Origin: G965218495 sp965262785
Lineage (GTDB): Bacteria > Bacteroidota > Rhodothermia > Rhodothermales > Bin80
Assembly (NCBI GenBank): GCA_965262785.1
Contig: OZ253559.1
Coordinates: forward strand, 3,534,001 to 3,598,000
Length of the DNA: 64,000 nt
Direction of reading: 5' to 3'
Notes under the pieces: model-generated
The model's input: only the letters and a program-made list of their open reading frames with translations
Told to the model about the DNA's origin: nothing
Database searches by the model: none
Program-made: the position numbers and the translations under genes
In this document: positions 27,366 to 36,790 of the stretch, in pieces
How positions within the stretch are numbered: the stretch's first letter is position 1
Layout of the letters: the number at the start of each line of letters is the position of its first letter

Positions 27366-29594
27366 CTAGTGCAGGGAGGCCATGATGGACTGCGCCAATT
27401 GCGGCAACGCATTAAGGTCGAAGCGGCAGCTCTCAGCGTCCTGTACGAGCAACTTCGAGCTAAGGTGTTGATGAAACTTTTCCGCCATCAGGTTCTCTTT
27501 TCCGGTGAGTACTTGCCCTAACGATACCTGCCTGGTGCGTGCGATCATTCCGAGCGTGTCCTTCAGGGGCGGCAATTCGTTCGAGTAGTTGATCTCCAGG
27601 AATCCGCCGTAGGATGACGACACCTTGTAGCCCTTCGATGTCAGCACCAGTGCAAGCGTAGACGTCTTGACCGTACCCGCCCAGGTTGCTACGACTGCGG
27701 CGCGTTTGCCGATCATCTGTATCGCTTGCCTGCCCAGACCCAGCAGCTTAAACTCTCTACGCGCGGCTTGAAGCAACGATAGCGCCGTTTCATCCAGGTA
27801 ACGAGGTTCGACGTTGCTTTGAAGCACGCTCCTCATCTCCTGCACAATCCGGTCATGAACAACACCTCCCGTTCCTCCGAATTTAGGCGGCTTGCCCGTA
27901 GGATCGGGGACGACTTCGATCACCTTTTCCGCGTCGTGGATTGCAGTTACGCGCCACCGCTTTCCAGCGAACACGATGGTTGAGCCATCGCTCAGAATGG
28001 TTGCTACCGGTAGCGTACCCAGGGTTTTTCCGCTTGCGACGATCCTGAATTCTCTCTGCGTCTGAAAGACAGCGTAGAAGCTGTAGTGCTCCACCAGTCG
28101 CTCGCCCATGCGCCCAAGCAGAAGCGTGCCATCTGGCACCTGCTCTATAAGCCCCACTTCCGGGTTTCCAAGATGCCGCAAAACGGCAGCAAACAGACGC
28201 TGGTCAACCAAACGAAACGGCCCTATCTGGCAAAGCGTAGTAAATAGGTCTTTTGCTCGCGACCCTCCGCGCTCGGCAATCACCGAGAGAATCTGATGCA
28301 CGAGGGTGGAGAGGTGAAGCGCTTGCGGCGCAGGTGGCTCGCACCACCGCGCTATGAGCAATTCGACCATTGCAATGCATTGAATCAGGTCCAGGTGCAA
28401 GCGGTCTCGGATGTGCGATTCTGTAGAAGACTCATTCTCTATCGCGTACATACGCAGCACGGGCGGTTGCCCGGAGCGCCGGCCCGATCTGCCGAGCCGC
28501 TGGCGCAGCGAAGCAACCGAAAACGGCGGGCCGATTTGTGCAATGCTCTCAATCTTGCCAATATCTATTCCAAGCTCCAGCGTCGAGGTGCAGACTGCCG
28601 TGGTTATTGACCCGGACCTCAGGCGCTCCTCAAGCTCGACCCGATGGGCACGCGATAGATTTGCGTGGTGCGGATGGAATTCGACCGGAACACGCGCCTT
28701 TTCTGACGCTTGTCGGAGCGCATCCGCGTACCATTCTACGTTTTGACGGGAACCGGCAAAGATTAGATTCGAGCTGCCCCTTAGCGTGCGGAACAGGTGT
28801 GATGCCACCGCCCACTTCGCAGAATCTTCTGCTTCACTTGAAGCCTTAGCATCACCGTTGGCGCTCCCAACTACGTAGCCACGAATCTGAACCTTCAGCG
28901 CCTGAGACCTTTTGGATTCGAGTACCTGAACCCCTTCGGGTGATTCCGGCCGTAGATATCCTCTGGCCATGTCCATCTCGCCCAGTGTAGCCGACAAGCC
29001 GACGCGGCGAATCTTGCGCCCTGTGGCCACCTCCAGCCGCGTGAGTAGAGATCGTACATGGATTCCCCGCTCGCTGTCCAGCAGCGCATGCAGCTCGTCA
29101 ATCACGATGGCCTTGGCTCCGCTGAAAAGCGCCGGGACCTCAAGCCCACGAAGTACAAAGAATGCCTCCAGTGACTCTGGTGTAATCAGCAGGATGCCAC
29201 GCGGATTTCGCCGGGCCCGAGCCTTGATACTCTGAGAAATGTCGCCGTGCCAGGGATATACCGGCACTTCAGCTTCCTTGCACAGTTCTGATAGTCGCAA
29301 GAATTGGTCGTTGATCAGCGCTCTCAGTGGCCCGATATAGACCAGATCAAATCCAGCTCCGTTCGGCTCTTCAATCACCGACGAGATAAGCGGCAGGAAT
29401 GCAGCTTCGGTTTTACCCCCTGCTGTAGGGGCGGCAATGATGAGGTCGGTCTCGCTGTCCAGTAGCATGCGGATAGCACGCTCCTGGATATCGTACAGAG
29501 TACTGATACCTTTCTTCCAGATCCAGCGCCTGACTGGCAGCGCCAAATCTTCAAATGCTGCCGACTGTTTAGAGCGTGAATGTTTCGAGCTCAT
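27366..29594 (-). CDS. sngC: Lhr-like DEAD/DEAH-box helicase, SngC of a Shango-type defence system
   Basis: This 742-residue superfamily 2 helicase has Walker A APTAGGKT (55-62), a DELH box (166-169), motif III SAT (201-203), the segment TSTLELGIDIG and motif VI QRLGRSGRRSG (365-375). The latter two resemble Lhr and BrxHI-type helicases. Residues 380-742 form an Lhr-type C-terminal region without a nuclease motif. In the Shango system the helicase (SngC) acts with a TerB protein and a DUF2791 ATPase; its molecular target is not known to me. The start lies 26 bases inside the end of the ATPase gene, indicating translational coupling. A decayed copy of its last 160 codons is at 24908-25380. Assignment to Shango rests on gene content and order. 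Confidence 0.88.
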   Translation of the reverse strand: MSSKHSRSKQSAAFEDLALPVRRWIWKKGISTLYDIQERAIRMLLDSETDLIIAAPTAGGKTEAAFLPLISSVIEEPNGAGFDLVYIGPLRALINDQFLRLSELCKEAEVPVYPWHGDISQSIKARARRNPRGILLITPESLEAFFVLRGLEVPALFSGAKAIVIDELHALLDSERGIHVRSLLTRLEVATGRKIRRVGLSATLGEMDMARGYLRPESPEGVQVLESKRSQALKVQIRGYVVGSANGDAKASSEAEDSAKWAVASHLFRTLRGSSNLIFAGSRQNVEWYADALRQASEKARVPVEFHPHHANLSRAHRVELEERLRSGSITTAVCTSTLELGIDIGKIESIAQIGPPFSVASLRQRLGRSGRRSGQPPVLRMYAIENESSTESHIRDRLHLDLIQCIAMVELLIARWCEPPAPQALHLSTLVHQILSVIAERGGSRAKDLFTTLCQIGPFRLVDQRLFAAVLRHLGNPEVGLIEQVPDGTLLLGRMGERLVEHYSFYAVFQTQREFRIVASGKTLGTLPVATILSDGSTIVFAGKRWRVTAIHDAEKVIEVVPDPTGKPPKFGGTGGVVHDRIVQEMRSVLQSNVEPRYLDETALSLLQAARREFKLLGLGRQAIQMIGKRAAVVATWAGTVKTSTLALVLTSKGYKVSSSYGGFLEINYSNELPPLKDTLGMIARTRQVSLGQVLTGKENLMAEKFHQHLSSKLLVQDAESCRFDLNALPQLAQSIMASLH

Positions 29595-30873
29595 CCTGCG
29601 CTACCGGGCCTTTGGCTGCATTGTTGGCCGTACCCCCATCGGGATCATGGGCAACGGTGACATTTCCGACGAGATCTTCCCAGCCCGTGCCGGGGTTTTG
29701 CGCGAGAATGGACAACATGTTGACAAAGGCCTTCACCGTATTGCGCGGTGTTCGAAAGTAGGCGTCTCCAATGCGCTCATAGCAATGAGTCATGAAGGCC
29801 CTGAGCGCCTGGTCCGGCAGCAATGGGACCCTGTCCTCCATTACCCGGCGGATGTTGGTAAGCAGAACGTAAAGGTCCTCCGGCGCAAGGTTTTCGAGCT
29901 GAATAACCGGTCCTGACAAGTCCACCAGCCCTTTCCGTGCAAAGGTGTTCTGTGACAGGCGTGACTGAAGCGCTTCATAGCTGTAGAGCCCACGGCGCGT
30001 ATCCATCAGGAATTCGGGCGTTCCGCCCATAATGAAGCCAACGTGGCTAGCTGTTCCCTGCAATACGTCGTTCAGGATGCGGAGCAACTGCTCATAATTC
30101 GCATTGCGAGAACGCGAGGACACGAGCTTGTAGAGATTAACCATTTCATCCAGCGCAACCAGCAGGCCGCTGTATCCGGCCTCGCGCACAAACATGGCCA
30201 TCAACTTGAGCTGATCGTAGAAACTGCTATCGTCTATGATCGTGCGGACACCCAAGGCCTTGCGAGCCTCTGTCTTGGTACTGTATTCAGCTCGCAGCCA
30301 CCTGAGTGCCGCAGACTTGAGCTCATCGTTGTGATGCTCAAAACCCTCCCAGTACCGGCCGACCACTGTGGCAAAATCGAAGCCACCGGTGAGTTCCTCC
30401 AGGTGTGCCAGCTTGGTTTGGATCACATCATTCGCGGGCAATCCCTTGCCTTCTGCCTCCCGCGCTGCCTGGTGAGCGAACCTTTCAACAATGCCCGCCA
30501 GCGCACCGCCTTGGGGCTTTGTACGGGTTGATGCGTTCCTGGCCATTTCCGCAAAGAGTGACCGGGCCTGCCCGCCAGTCGCATAAACGCGCCTGTCGGG
30601 CGCCAAGTCCGCAGACATCACGACCAGCCCCTTCTGCAAGGCAACCAGGCGCGTCAGATTCAGGAAAAACGTCTTGCCCGAGCCATACGCTCCAATGATG
30701 AAACGAATCGTTGCACCACCATCGGCGATCCGCTCAATGTCGCGGATCATCTCTTTGGTCTCTAAAGCCCTTCCTACCTGAATGTGCTGCAGTCCTACCC
30801 TCGGTACTACGCCTGCCCGCAGCGCCTGGATGATCGTCTCCCGTTCGCGAGACTTGATTCGTCTCTGTTGCAT
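29569..30873 (-). CDS. sngB: BrxC/BrxD-like (DUF2791) P-loop ATPase, SngB of a Shango-type system
   Basis: This 434-residue P-loop ATPase resembles the DUF2791/BrxD family. Walker A is GAYGSGKT (61-68) and Walker B is LLVALDEM, with D242 and E243. A GFIMGGTPEFL segment lies near 279-289, in the position of a sensor strand. The family includes BrxD of BREX, which partners an Lhr-like helicase, and SngB of Shango. Its ATG overlaps the stop of the upstream TerB gene by one base (TGATG) and is preceded by GGAGG. Its own 3' end overlaps the helicase start. The three genes are therefore tightly coupled. Confidence 0.88.
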   Translation of the reverse strand: MQQRRIKSRERETIIQALRAGVVPRVGLQHIQVGRALETKEMIRDIERIADGGATIRFIIGAYGSGKTFFLNLTRLVALQKGLVVMSADLAPDRRVYATGGQARSLFAEMARNASTRTKPQGGALAGIVERFAHQAAREAEGKGLPANDVIQTKLAHLEELTGGFDFATVVGRYWEGFEHHNDELKSAALRWLRAEYSTKTEARKALGVRTIIDDSSFYDQLKLMAMFVREAGYSGLLVALDEMVNLYKLVSSRSRNANYEQLLRILNDVLQGTASHVGFIMGGTPEFLMDTRRGLYSYEALQSRLSQNTFARKGLVDLSGPVIQLENLAPEDLYVLLTNIRRVMEDRVPLLPDQALRAFMTHCYERIGDAYFRTPRNTVKAFVNMLSILAQNPGTGWEDLVGNVTVAHDPDGGTANNAAKGPVAQDELETFTL

Positions 30874-33125
30874 CAGTGTTCCTCCGTAATTCTGGCTGCC
30901 ACGTCCTGGTTTACCTCATAGCAATCATACTGCTCAACAAGTGCGTCGTCATGGTGTTCATAACTCCACTCGTTGAGGCGAGGCACTGCCGTTGCCGCCA
31001 CAAGCCCGCACTGCTTCGCCAATCCGCTTACCTCAGCCTCTTCCCAACTTGGCTTTGCAAGAAGAGCACGGGCAAACGTGATATGTGGCTCATCTAATCC
31101 CGCAAGCCACTCATTAGCTTCCATGTCAGGAACCTTCTCTGCAAATTCACCGGCAAACACCGAACTCAGCACGGTGGCTACCTGGTCCGTTTCTCTTGTT
31201 AGGGCTGCGATTCGGTTCATATCCAAGACAACCTTAGTGGCGACCTCAGGGGGCGGAGGTACCGCGAAGCCCACGTCTTGCTCATCGGCTTCCCGTACTG
31301 TTACAGGCCCTCTGGTCGCGGTCAAGGCATGAAGGTCGTGGTATATGTCGGCCTCATCCAAACCAAGAGCCTTGTACAGCTTCTCAAGTGCCCTAACTTC
31401 ATTCGGATCAACTGCTCCATCGGCCAGCACCAATGCCAGCGCGACCTGTCCGACCCTGTGACGCGTCTCACTTGAAGCGTCTTTAAGCCGCCGTCGCACA
31501 TCGGATAGAGTTGGGGGGACTGTCAGCATCCACTTCAAATTCGCGTTGAGCAACGCACGTTCAGCATCCGACAAATTGCTTGCATCAATCCTGGCCTGTA
31601 GAGCATCGTGCTCCTGCGCAGAAACCGTGCTGTCCGCGTGGGCAATGAAGCTTCCAATCGAGACTGTGTTGAGGAGACTTCGGTATTCAATACTTACCTC
31701 GACCAGCGGCCGGCTCACATCTGGCAAGCGAAACAGCACCACCGGCTCATCGGCCTTTGGGCGACGTAGCGCAAATCTGGGGTCGGGCGCCATTCCGATA
31801 GAGAGGCGGACGAGCGCATCAGCGGCCAACACCAGCTGCTGCTTGTACACCCGCTCCAGAGGCACGCCGCCTTCTACACGACTAACCAATTCACCTGCCA
31901 AGGGGTAATCTCCAGACTCCACGACCGACTCGGCCCAACTGCGCAGCTTATCGACAGCTTCGGAAGGAATACTTTTCCACAGACGTTCGGGCAAGCAAAG
32001 ATGCGCTTCCACTGATCCCCTGGAGTCAGGCTTGCGTCCGAGCAAGCGACTGTATTTCTTCAATCCGTCTGTAGTTGCTTCAACGAATTCACTTGCACGT
32101 TTTAGCGGAGCCGTCAGCCTCGACACATCTGGAGTCTGCCCAAGATGCTCTGACAAATCGACAGAAAACCTGCTGGATGCAGCACGATACGAATAGGACA
32201 TCATTCGTTTAGGAGGCCTGACCTTTAGGCCCCGCGGATACTGGTCGCAAAATAACAGACCAAAAAGCACGCGAAACTCAGCGAATGCGCGCACCGCGGG
32301 TGTTCGCAAATACCGGGTATTTGGATCAGACAAGTACCAAGAAAGCAGCCAATCCGCGTCAAGTCGGAACCCTGCGGCAATTCTTCGCCCAAGGACAAGC
32401 CGCCAACGGAGGGTGGCCAGTGTAGCGCCACGCGTGTAGTCCGTAATTGGCTCAAAGTCAAGGGCATTGCCTAAGACGATGCCGGCGACGTCCAGGAATT
32501 CTCCGAAGTAGCTCCGAATGGAGTTGTTGGCACCGTAGATCTCAAGCAGCCTTTCCACCTCGGCCACAACGAGTCGCTTTTCCTCATTGCCTGGCTTGTC
32601 AACAAAGAATCGGTACTCCAGGCCATAAAAAAAGAGGAAGACGTACCCTACTCCATAGCGCTCGTCGGACCGGCCCGAAGCAAGCCAGTCAAGGTAGCAA
32701 CTTCGATTGGACGGGGAAATCTGTGAATAACTCGGCCAGTATGGCATATCGGCACCCGGAACGTCGGTGCCGACTCGTACTATAGGCAGGCGAATGTCGA
32801 TAAGTGAACCACCGGCGTACGCATCCTCGTAGTGGGATAGCCCAATGCGCCCCTTTTCTGCCCCGACATATACCATCCCATGGATATCGCGTCCAGCCAC
32901 GTGGCAAGACGCATCGGCATCTAGCCACGCAGGTGGCCGCGCACCCCTACGCATTTCCGACGTGCGGCCCCTGCCACGTTGACGCGCCTTGGTCGGACTC
33001 TTCAAGGCATCACCCGCCCCCTGGCCCGCAGTGTGCAGGCGGTGGGTTCTGGCTTGCTTATGCTTTGCTGCTGCCCGCAGGCAGAAGTACAGGAATACGG
33101 CGACCACTACTCCAAATAACACCAT
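30873..33125 (-). CDS. sngA: TerB_N/TerB/TerB_C protein, membrane-anchored SngA paralog 1
   Basis: This 750-residue protein has an N-terminal membrane helix (about 2-18, VLFGVVVAVFLYFCLRAA), then a basic linker to about 65. A TerB_N-type domain (about 70-330, with WPSYSQISPSNRSCYLDWL and LFFYGLEYRFF) and a linker follow. A two-repeat TerB domain spans about 485-600, then comes a TerB_C-type region. The acidic TerB motifs are intact: HADSTVSAQE (496-505) and ADGAVDPNE (568-576). TerB folds bind metal through such residues and occur in tellurite-resistance and phage-defence loci. In Shango the TerB protein is SngA. The stop overlaps the ATPase start. Anchoring would place the complex at the inner membrane; that is inference. 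Confidence 0.85.
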   Translation of the reverse strand: MVLFGVVVAVFLYFCLRAAAKHKQARTHRLHTAGQGAGDALKSPTKARQRGRGRTSEMRRGARPPAWLDADASCHVAGRDIHGMVYVGAEKGRIGLSHYEDAYAGGSLIDIRLPIVRVGTDVPGADMPYWPSYSQISPSNRSCYLDWLASGRSDERYGVGYVFLFFYGLEYRFFVDKPGNEEKRLVVAEVERLLEIYGANNSIRSYFGEFLDVAGIVLGNALDFEPITDYTRGATLATLRWRLVLGRRIAAGFRLDADWLLSWYLSDPNTRYLRTPAVRAFAEFRVLFGLLFCDQYPRGLKVRPPKRMMSYSYRAASSRFSVDLSEHLGQTPDVSRLTAPLKRASEFVEATTDGLKKYSRLLGRKPDSRGSVEAHLCLPERLWKSIPSEAVDKLRSWAESVVESGDYPLAGELVSRVEGGVPLERVYKQQLVLAADALVRLSIGMAPDPRFALRRPKADEPVVLFRLPDVSRPLVEVSIEYRSLLNTVSIGSFIAHADSTVSAQEHDALQARIDASNLSDAERALLNANLKWMLTVPPTLSDVRRRLKDASSETRHRVGQVALALVLADGAVDPNEVRALEKLYKALGLDEADIYHDLHALTATRGPVTVREADEQDVGFAVPPPPEVATKVVLDMNRIAALTRETDQVATVLSSVFAGEFAEKVPDMEANEWLAGLDEPHITFARALLAKPSWEEAEVSGLAKQCGLVAATAVPRLNEWSYEHHDDALVEQYDCYEVNQDVAARITEEH

Positions 33126-33487
33126 TAACCGGACGCGCGTGCTGGCTTCAGCCCAAAATAGTGCATTCCACGACCCTCCTCCTTCCCACTTCTTGCCCGG
33201 AATGCTTCAGCCAACCATCTTCTTTTTGGCAATGCGCAGAATGCGCCGCAGTCTGGCTGGAGGAGGCGTCCGCAATGGCGAGAATGATGCGCCACTACTG
33301 AGCCTGCCCATTCTGCCTTTACTACCACTGTGCGCACTGCTCCGATTACTTGACCATGCGAGATGGTGACCTCGCCGCTGCCCAGTGCCACACCGCATTC
33401 CTGCAGGCACTTCTCTCATAATACATCCCCCACGGGTCCCATGGGCTTCGAGCACGCGCCAGCTGCAAATATTGGCGATCTGCGACG
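33126..33487. other. gap between the two TerB genes
   Basis: This 362-base stretch has one weak candidate: an 88-codon GTG-started frame at 33125-33391 (minus) whose TAA overlaps the ATG of the downstream TerB gene. Its product has no recognisable motif and a competing frame is equally long, so I do not call it a gene. The gap may hold a separate promoter for the core three-gene operon. Confidence 0.4.
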
Positions 33488-35731
33488 CTAGTTGCTCTCC
33501 AACAGCTTCAGCTGGGCTACCGCTTCCTGGTTTAGCTCGTAGTGCTCATCTTCATCTTCAACCAGGACCTCATCTAGCTGCTCGGCGCACCAGTCATTCA
33601 ACGTCTCAAGTGCACCGTCTGGCATCAGCTTATGCTGGGTCGCCAAGGTTATCAGCTCAGTCTTTTTCCATCGATGCCGTTCCGCCAGTGAGCGCAGAAA
33701 GCCTACGTACGCCGCATCCAATCCCGGTAGTACTGCCTTGAGTGAATCTGCTACAACAACCTCCTCTTCTTCCGCTTCACCGAATACTCTGTTCAGTTCG
33801 TTGTACACGCGGTCCGTACTCTCGATCAGCTTCTTTACCCGACTTGCATCAAGCTGCACCCTGCTAGTCGTGGCGGGTCTGGGTACTACGTAAACACGAC
33901 CAGATTTGCTCTCAAGGCGAACGGTCACGGGACCATCAAGGGGGCCAAGGTCCTCCAAGTCGGATTGGGCCCTCCCAATTTCCACGCCGCTAGCCCTGTA
34001 GACCTTTTTCAAGGGCCGGACTCTCGCACGGAAATCTGCTCCATCAGCTGCCGCTACGGCTAGCGCGAGTCGTCTGGCATCCTGGCATGTGTCGGCGGCG
34101 GCATCACCTAGGCATCGTCTGAGTATGGAGAGGCTAAGTGGAACCATTAGCATCCAGGCCAACTCCGCGCTCAGGCGTGCCCGTTCATCCGGCACAAGCT
34201 CGGCCTCCTTGATCCATGCTTGTATCACGTCGCGCCCATTCGATGAAATCGTGCCGCCCGCACGAGCAACAAATGCGCCCGCCGCAACGATAACCAGGTG
34301 TCGCCTATAGCCCACGCTGGCATTCTCAAGTGCACTGTACCCCTGAGGAACCTTAAACAGCACAACGGAATCGTCGGCGCGCGGGCGACGCAATGAGAGG
34401 CCGACGCACGGCACCATGCCGAATCCTAGTGCACCCAACGCCTCTGCGGCCAGCAACTTGTGCTGCTGAACCACCCTTTCTGGAGACGATCCCAGCATGC
34501 GCCCAACCACTTGGCTTATCGTAATCACACCGTCAGCGCTAACTCTAGACTCCAACCACTTGCCAAATTCGTCGAATGCCTTGGAAGGAAAGAGTGGCCG
34601 AAGTCGCTTCGGCAGTAGCAGATGGGCTTCAATAGTGCACGACTGATCTGGCTTGCGACCAAGGTATAGGCTATACCGATTAAGCACGTTTTCAGTCTGG
34701 TCAAGGAGTTCAAGTGCCTGATTGAGCGGCCTTTTTAGTAGGCGGCAGTCTGGAATGCGTCCCAGCATTTCCTCCAATTCGATGTCGAACAACTGGGACG
34801 CCCCGATATACAGCTCATCCACAACAGCACGCTTTGGCACGTGGACCTTTACGCCTTTCGGGTATCTGTCATTGAATAGGAGGCGGTACATCGCCAGGAA
34901 TTCCTGGGGCGCACGTCTTGCCGGATGCTTTAGGGGATTCGTGTCGGGATGGGCCAAGTACCAAGTCAGCAGCCAATCTGCCGTTAGCGGCTGCCTTTTC
35001 GCGACCATACGCCCGACCGCGCACCTTATGTCAAGCGTAAATCCAGGTCCGTGCAACAGCGTGTCGGCGATCGCACCCTCCGCAAACAGCGCAGTATCAT
35101 TGAAGCGACCGTGGAGAGGGTACGCAACCCCTAGGAATAACGATAGGCTGAACAGTCTACCACTATTGGATGCATACAGAATCAGCAGTCTCTCCACCTC
35201 GGCTACAATGCATTCCTGTTCACTGGCGTCCGATTCCTCAACGAAAAACCGATACTCAAGTCCGTAGAAGTAGAGCAAGATCTCTCCCATGCTACAACTA
35301 CCGTCGGACGCTCCTGAAGCAAGCCAATCAAGGTAGTGGCCCCGCTCCGACGGTGACATTTCATTGTAGCTCGGACCGAACCACGAGTCTGCACCTATGG
35401 CGCACGCATCAGGCGGTGCGGCGGGCAGCTCAGAGTCTATCCACGGCCAGCCGCTACGATTCCATCGTCGAAGGTAGCAGTGCTTTCTACCCTCACCCAG
35501 CGGAGGCCCTGCACCGACATAGATCATGCCGCAAATTTCACGGCCGGCTATCGTAACCACTTCGCCAGGGCCTATCCACCGTGCTGGAGCGGACGACTCG
35601 CGAATACTGGCCCCCTCTTCATCATCCTCCTCATGCGACTCGTCGTCGCCCAGCCAGAATTCTTCGTCTTCCAGCCACTGGAATGTTAGCTGTTTTCCGA
35701 ACAGTCCCCGCAATTCAATGAATTGTTCCAT
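33488..35731 (-). CDS. second TerB_N/TerB/TerB_C protein, soluble SngA paralog 2 with degenerate TerB motifs
   Basis: This 747-residue protein is alignable over most of its length with the neighbouring SngA-like protein: FGPSYNEMSPSERGHYLDWL, LLYFYGLEYRFF and LGRKPDQSCTIEAHLLLPKR all have close counterparts. It has no membrane helix. Its N-terminus is strongly acidic (EDEEF, ESHEEDDEE at 21-39). In the TerB domain the first motif reads RAGGTISSNG (490-499), where the paralog has D498 and E505, and the second reads ADGADFRAR (562-570), where the paralog has D573 and E576. One Asp (D563) remains. It may be a non-metal-binding partner of the first protein. The standard system has a single TerB gene. 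Confidence 0.82.
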   Translation of the reverse strand: MEQFIELRGLFGKQLTFQWLEDEEFWLGDDESHEEDDEEGASIRESSAPARWIGPGEVVTIAGREICGMIYVGAGPPLGEGRKHCYLRRWNRSGWPWIDSELPAAPPDACAIGADSWFGPSYNEMSPSERGHYLDWLASGASDGSCSMGEILLYFYGLEYRFFVEESDASEQECIVAEVERLLILYASNSGRLFSLSLFLGVAYPLHGRFNDTALFAEGAIADTLLHGPGFTLDIRCAVGRMVAKRQPLTADWLLTWYLAHPDTNPLKHPARRAPQEFLAMYRLLFNDRYPKGVKVHVPKRAVVDELYIGASQLFDIELEEMLGRIPDCRLLKRPLNQALELLDQTENVLNRYSLYLGRKPDQSCTIEAHLLLPKRLRPLFPSKAFDEFGKWLESRVSADGVITISQVVGRMLGSSPERVVQQHKLLAAEALGALGFGMVPCVGLSLRRPRADDSVVLFKVPQGYSALENASVGYRRHLVIVAAGAFVARAGGTISSNGRDVIQAWIKEAELVPDERARLSAELAWMLMVPLSLSILRRCLGDAAADTCQDARRLALAVAAADGADFRARVRPLKKVYRASGVEIGRAQSDLEDLGPLDGPVTVRLESKSGRVYVVPRPATTSRVQLDASRVKKLIESTDRVYNELNRVFGEAEEEEVVVADSLKAVLPGLDAAYVGFLRSLAERHRWKKTELITLATQHKLMPDGALETLNDWCAEQLDEVLVEDEDEHYELNQEAVAQLKLLESN

Positions 35732-36440
35732 CAGATACTGCTATCCCTTGGGGCAACCAATGCTCCTCTCCAAAAGGACTCTCTCCGCAACTCGCGACGC
35801 TTGGCCTCTGACGCACTCGCGCTTGATCCAACTGTGCTGTGCACTATGCAATTCAGCGGTAGAAACAACACCTTGCATGGCCGCGTCCCAGCAAGTGAAT
35901 GCGTCCAATGCCCAACCTGCAGACTGAATTAGGGACGGCGACATTCACATGCTGGGTACAAAGCTCAAGCGTAACGGCGCGCGCCGCATAAAACGCAGCC
36001 GAGCGACCACTGCTGCCGCTCATCGAGCAAGGTCACAAACTGAAGCAGTGAGCGACGCTTCGGGTGCGGGCCTCAAGGCTGCGCCAAAGGAATATAATGC
36101 ACGAATGCCACCATGTGCCCTAGCTGCTTGAATTGCCTGAATATTCACCAGCGGTAGCTCAGGCGGTTCGCGTCGGAGCAGGCCTGAACACCATCGTTCG
36201 ACTTGGGGGTAGAGTTATCACGGGACTAAATTGCCGCAGCGTATTCGGCACCGTACGTGGTCAACACGCGTGGAAATTCCCGCATGAGTGACCGGGAACA
36301 CGCCCGGATGGCAAGCTCAAGGACCTGGCCAGCGTTACCGGCACCGACTTGATGGTCGGGGACTACGGAACGACGCATGGATGCAGGACTTAGAGACGTG
36401 TCCGCGAGAGCATGGACCACCCGCCAATATGGACTACCTC
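35732..36440. other. about 700 bases upstream of the defence operon without a gene
   Basis: No frame here has recognisable motifs. No tRNA, integrase or terminal repeat marks an island edge on this side. The promoter of the TerB-ATPase-helicase operon probably lies near its left end. Confidence 0.45.
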
Positions 36441-36788
36441 CTACGCTTCGTCCCGGCCCGGTTGCCACAGATGTTTGTCGAGCACAACGCACCCTTCTTC
36501 GTCAAACGTCACACCTTCACTACGCAGAAGGTCCTCCATCAGGTAGGGACCGTCAAAGCTACGTGCACCCGTAAGGGCTCCGAACCGGTTTACCACGCGA
36601 TGGCACGGAAGGCTGGTGCTCCTGGCTGCCTTCATGGCCCATCCCACGGAGCGTGCAGCGCTCCTGGCGCCCAGATGCCCAGCGATGTGCCCATAGGTGG
36701 TCACCTTGCCGTGCGGAATCTCGGCGACAACGTGCCAGACGCGCTGGAAGAAATCGTCCCCTTCACTAGCTTTTCGGATCTTTGCCAT
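36441..36788 (-). CDS. MGMT-family alkyltransferase-type protein (DNA-binding domain only)
   Basis: This 115-residue protein corresponds to the C-terminal domain of O6-methylguanine-DNA methyltransferase. The winged-helix segment VAEIPHGKVTTYGHIA is followed by the active-site motif PCHRVV (61-66), with the methyl-accepting Cys at C62. True ATL proteins lack this Cys, so the protein could transfer alkyl groups from DNA, though it lacks the N-terminal Ada/Ogt domain. Its ATG lies 2 bases after the stop of the GWxTD gene, so it is probably the last gene of that transcript. Small MGMT-only proteins of this size are common in Bacteroidota. Confidence 0.88.
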   Translation of the reverse strand: MAKIRKASEGDDFFQRVWHVVAEIPHGKVTTYGHIAGHLGARSAARSVGWAMKAARSTSLPCHRVVNRFGALTGARSFDGPYLMEDLLRSEGVTFDEEGCVVLDKHLWQPGRDEA

Positions 36789-36790
36789 CG

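Noticed and set aside
27366..30873. Reading the ATPase-helicase pair as part of a BREX system
   Set aside because: BrxD and an Lhr-like helicase do occur together in BREX, but no PglX methyltransferase, PglZ phosphatase, BrxA/B or BrxC is present, and the adjoining TerB genes fit Shango better.
33488..35731. Tellurite-resistance function for the TerB genes
   Set aside because: No TerC, TerD, TerA or TerZ genes are present, and the ATPase-helicase partners point to defence.
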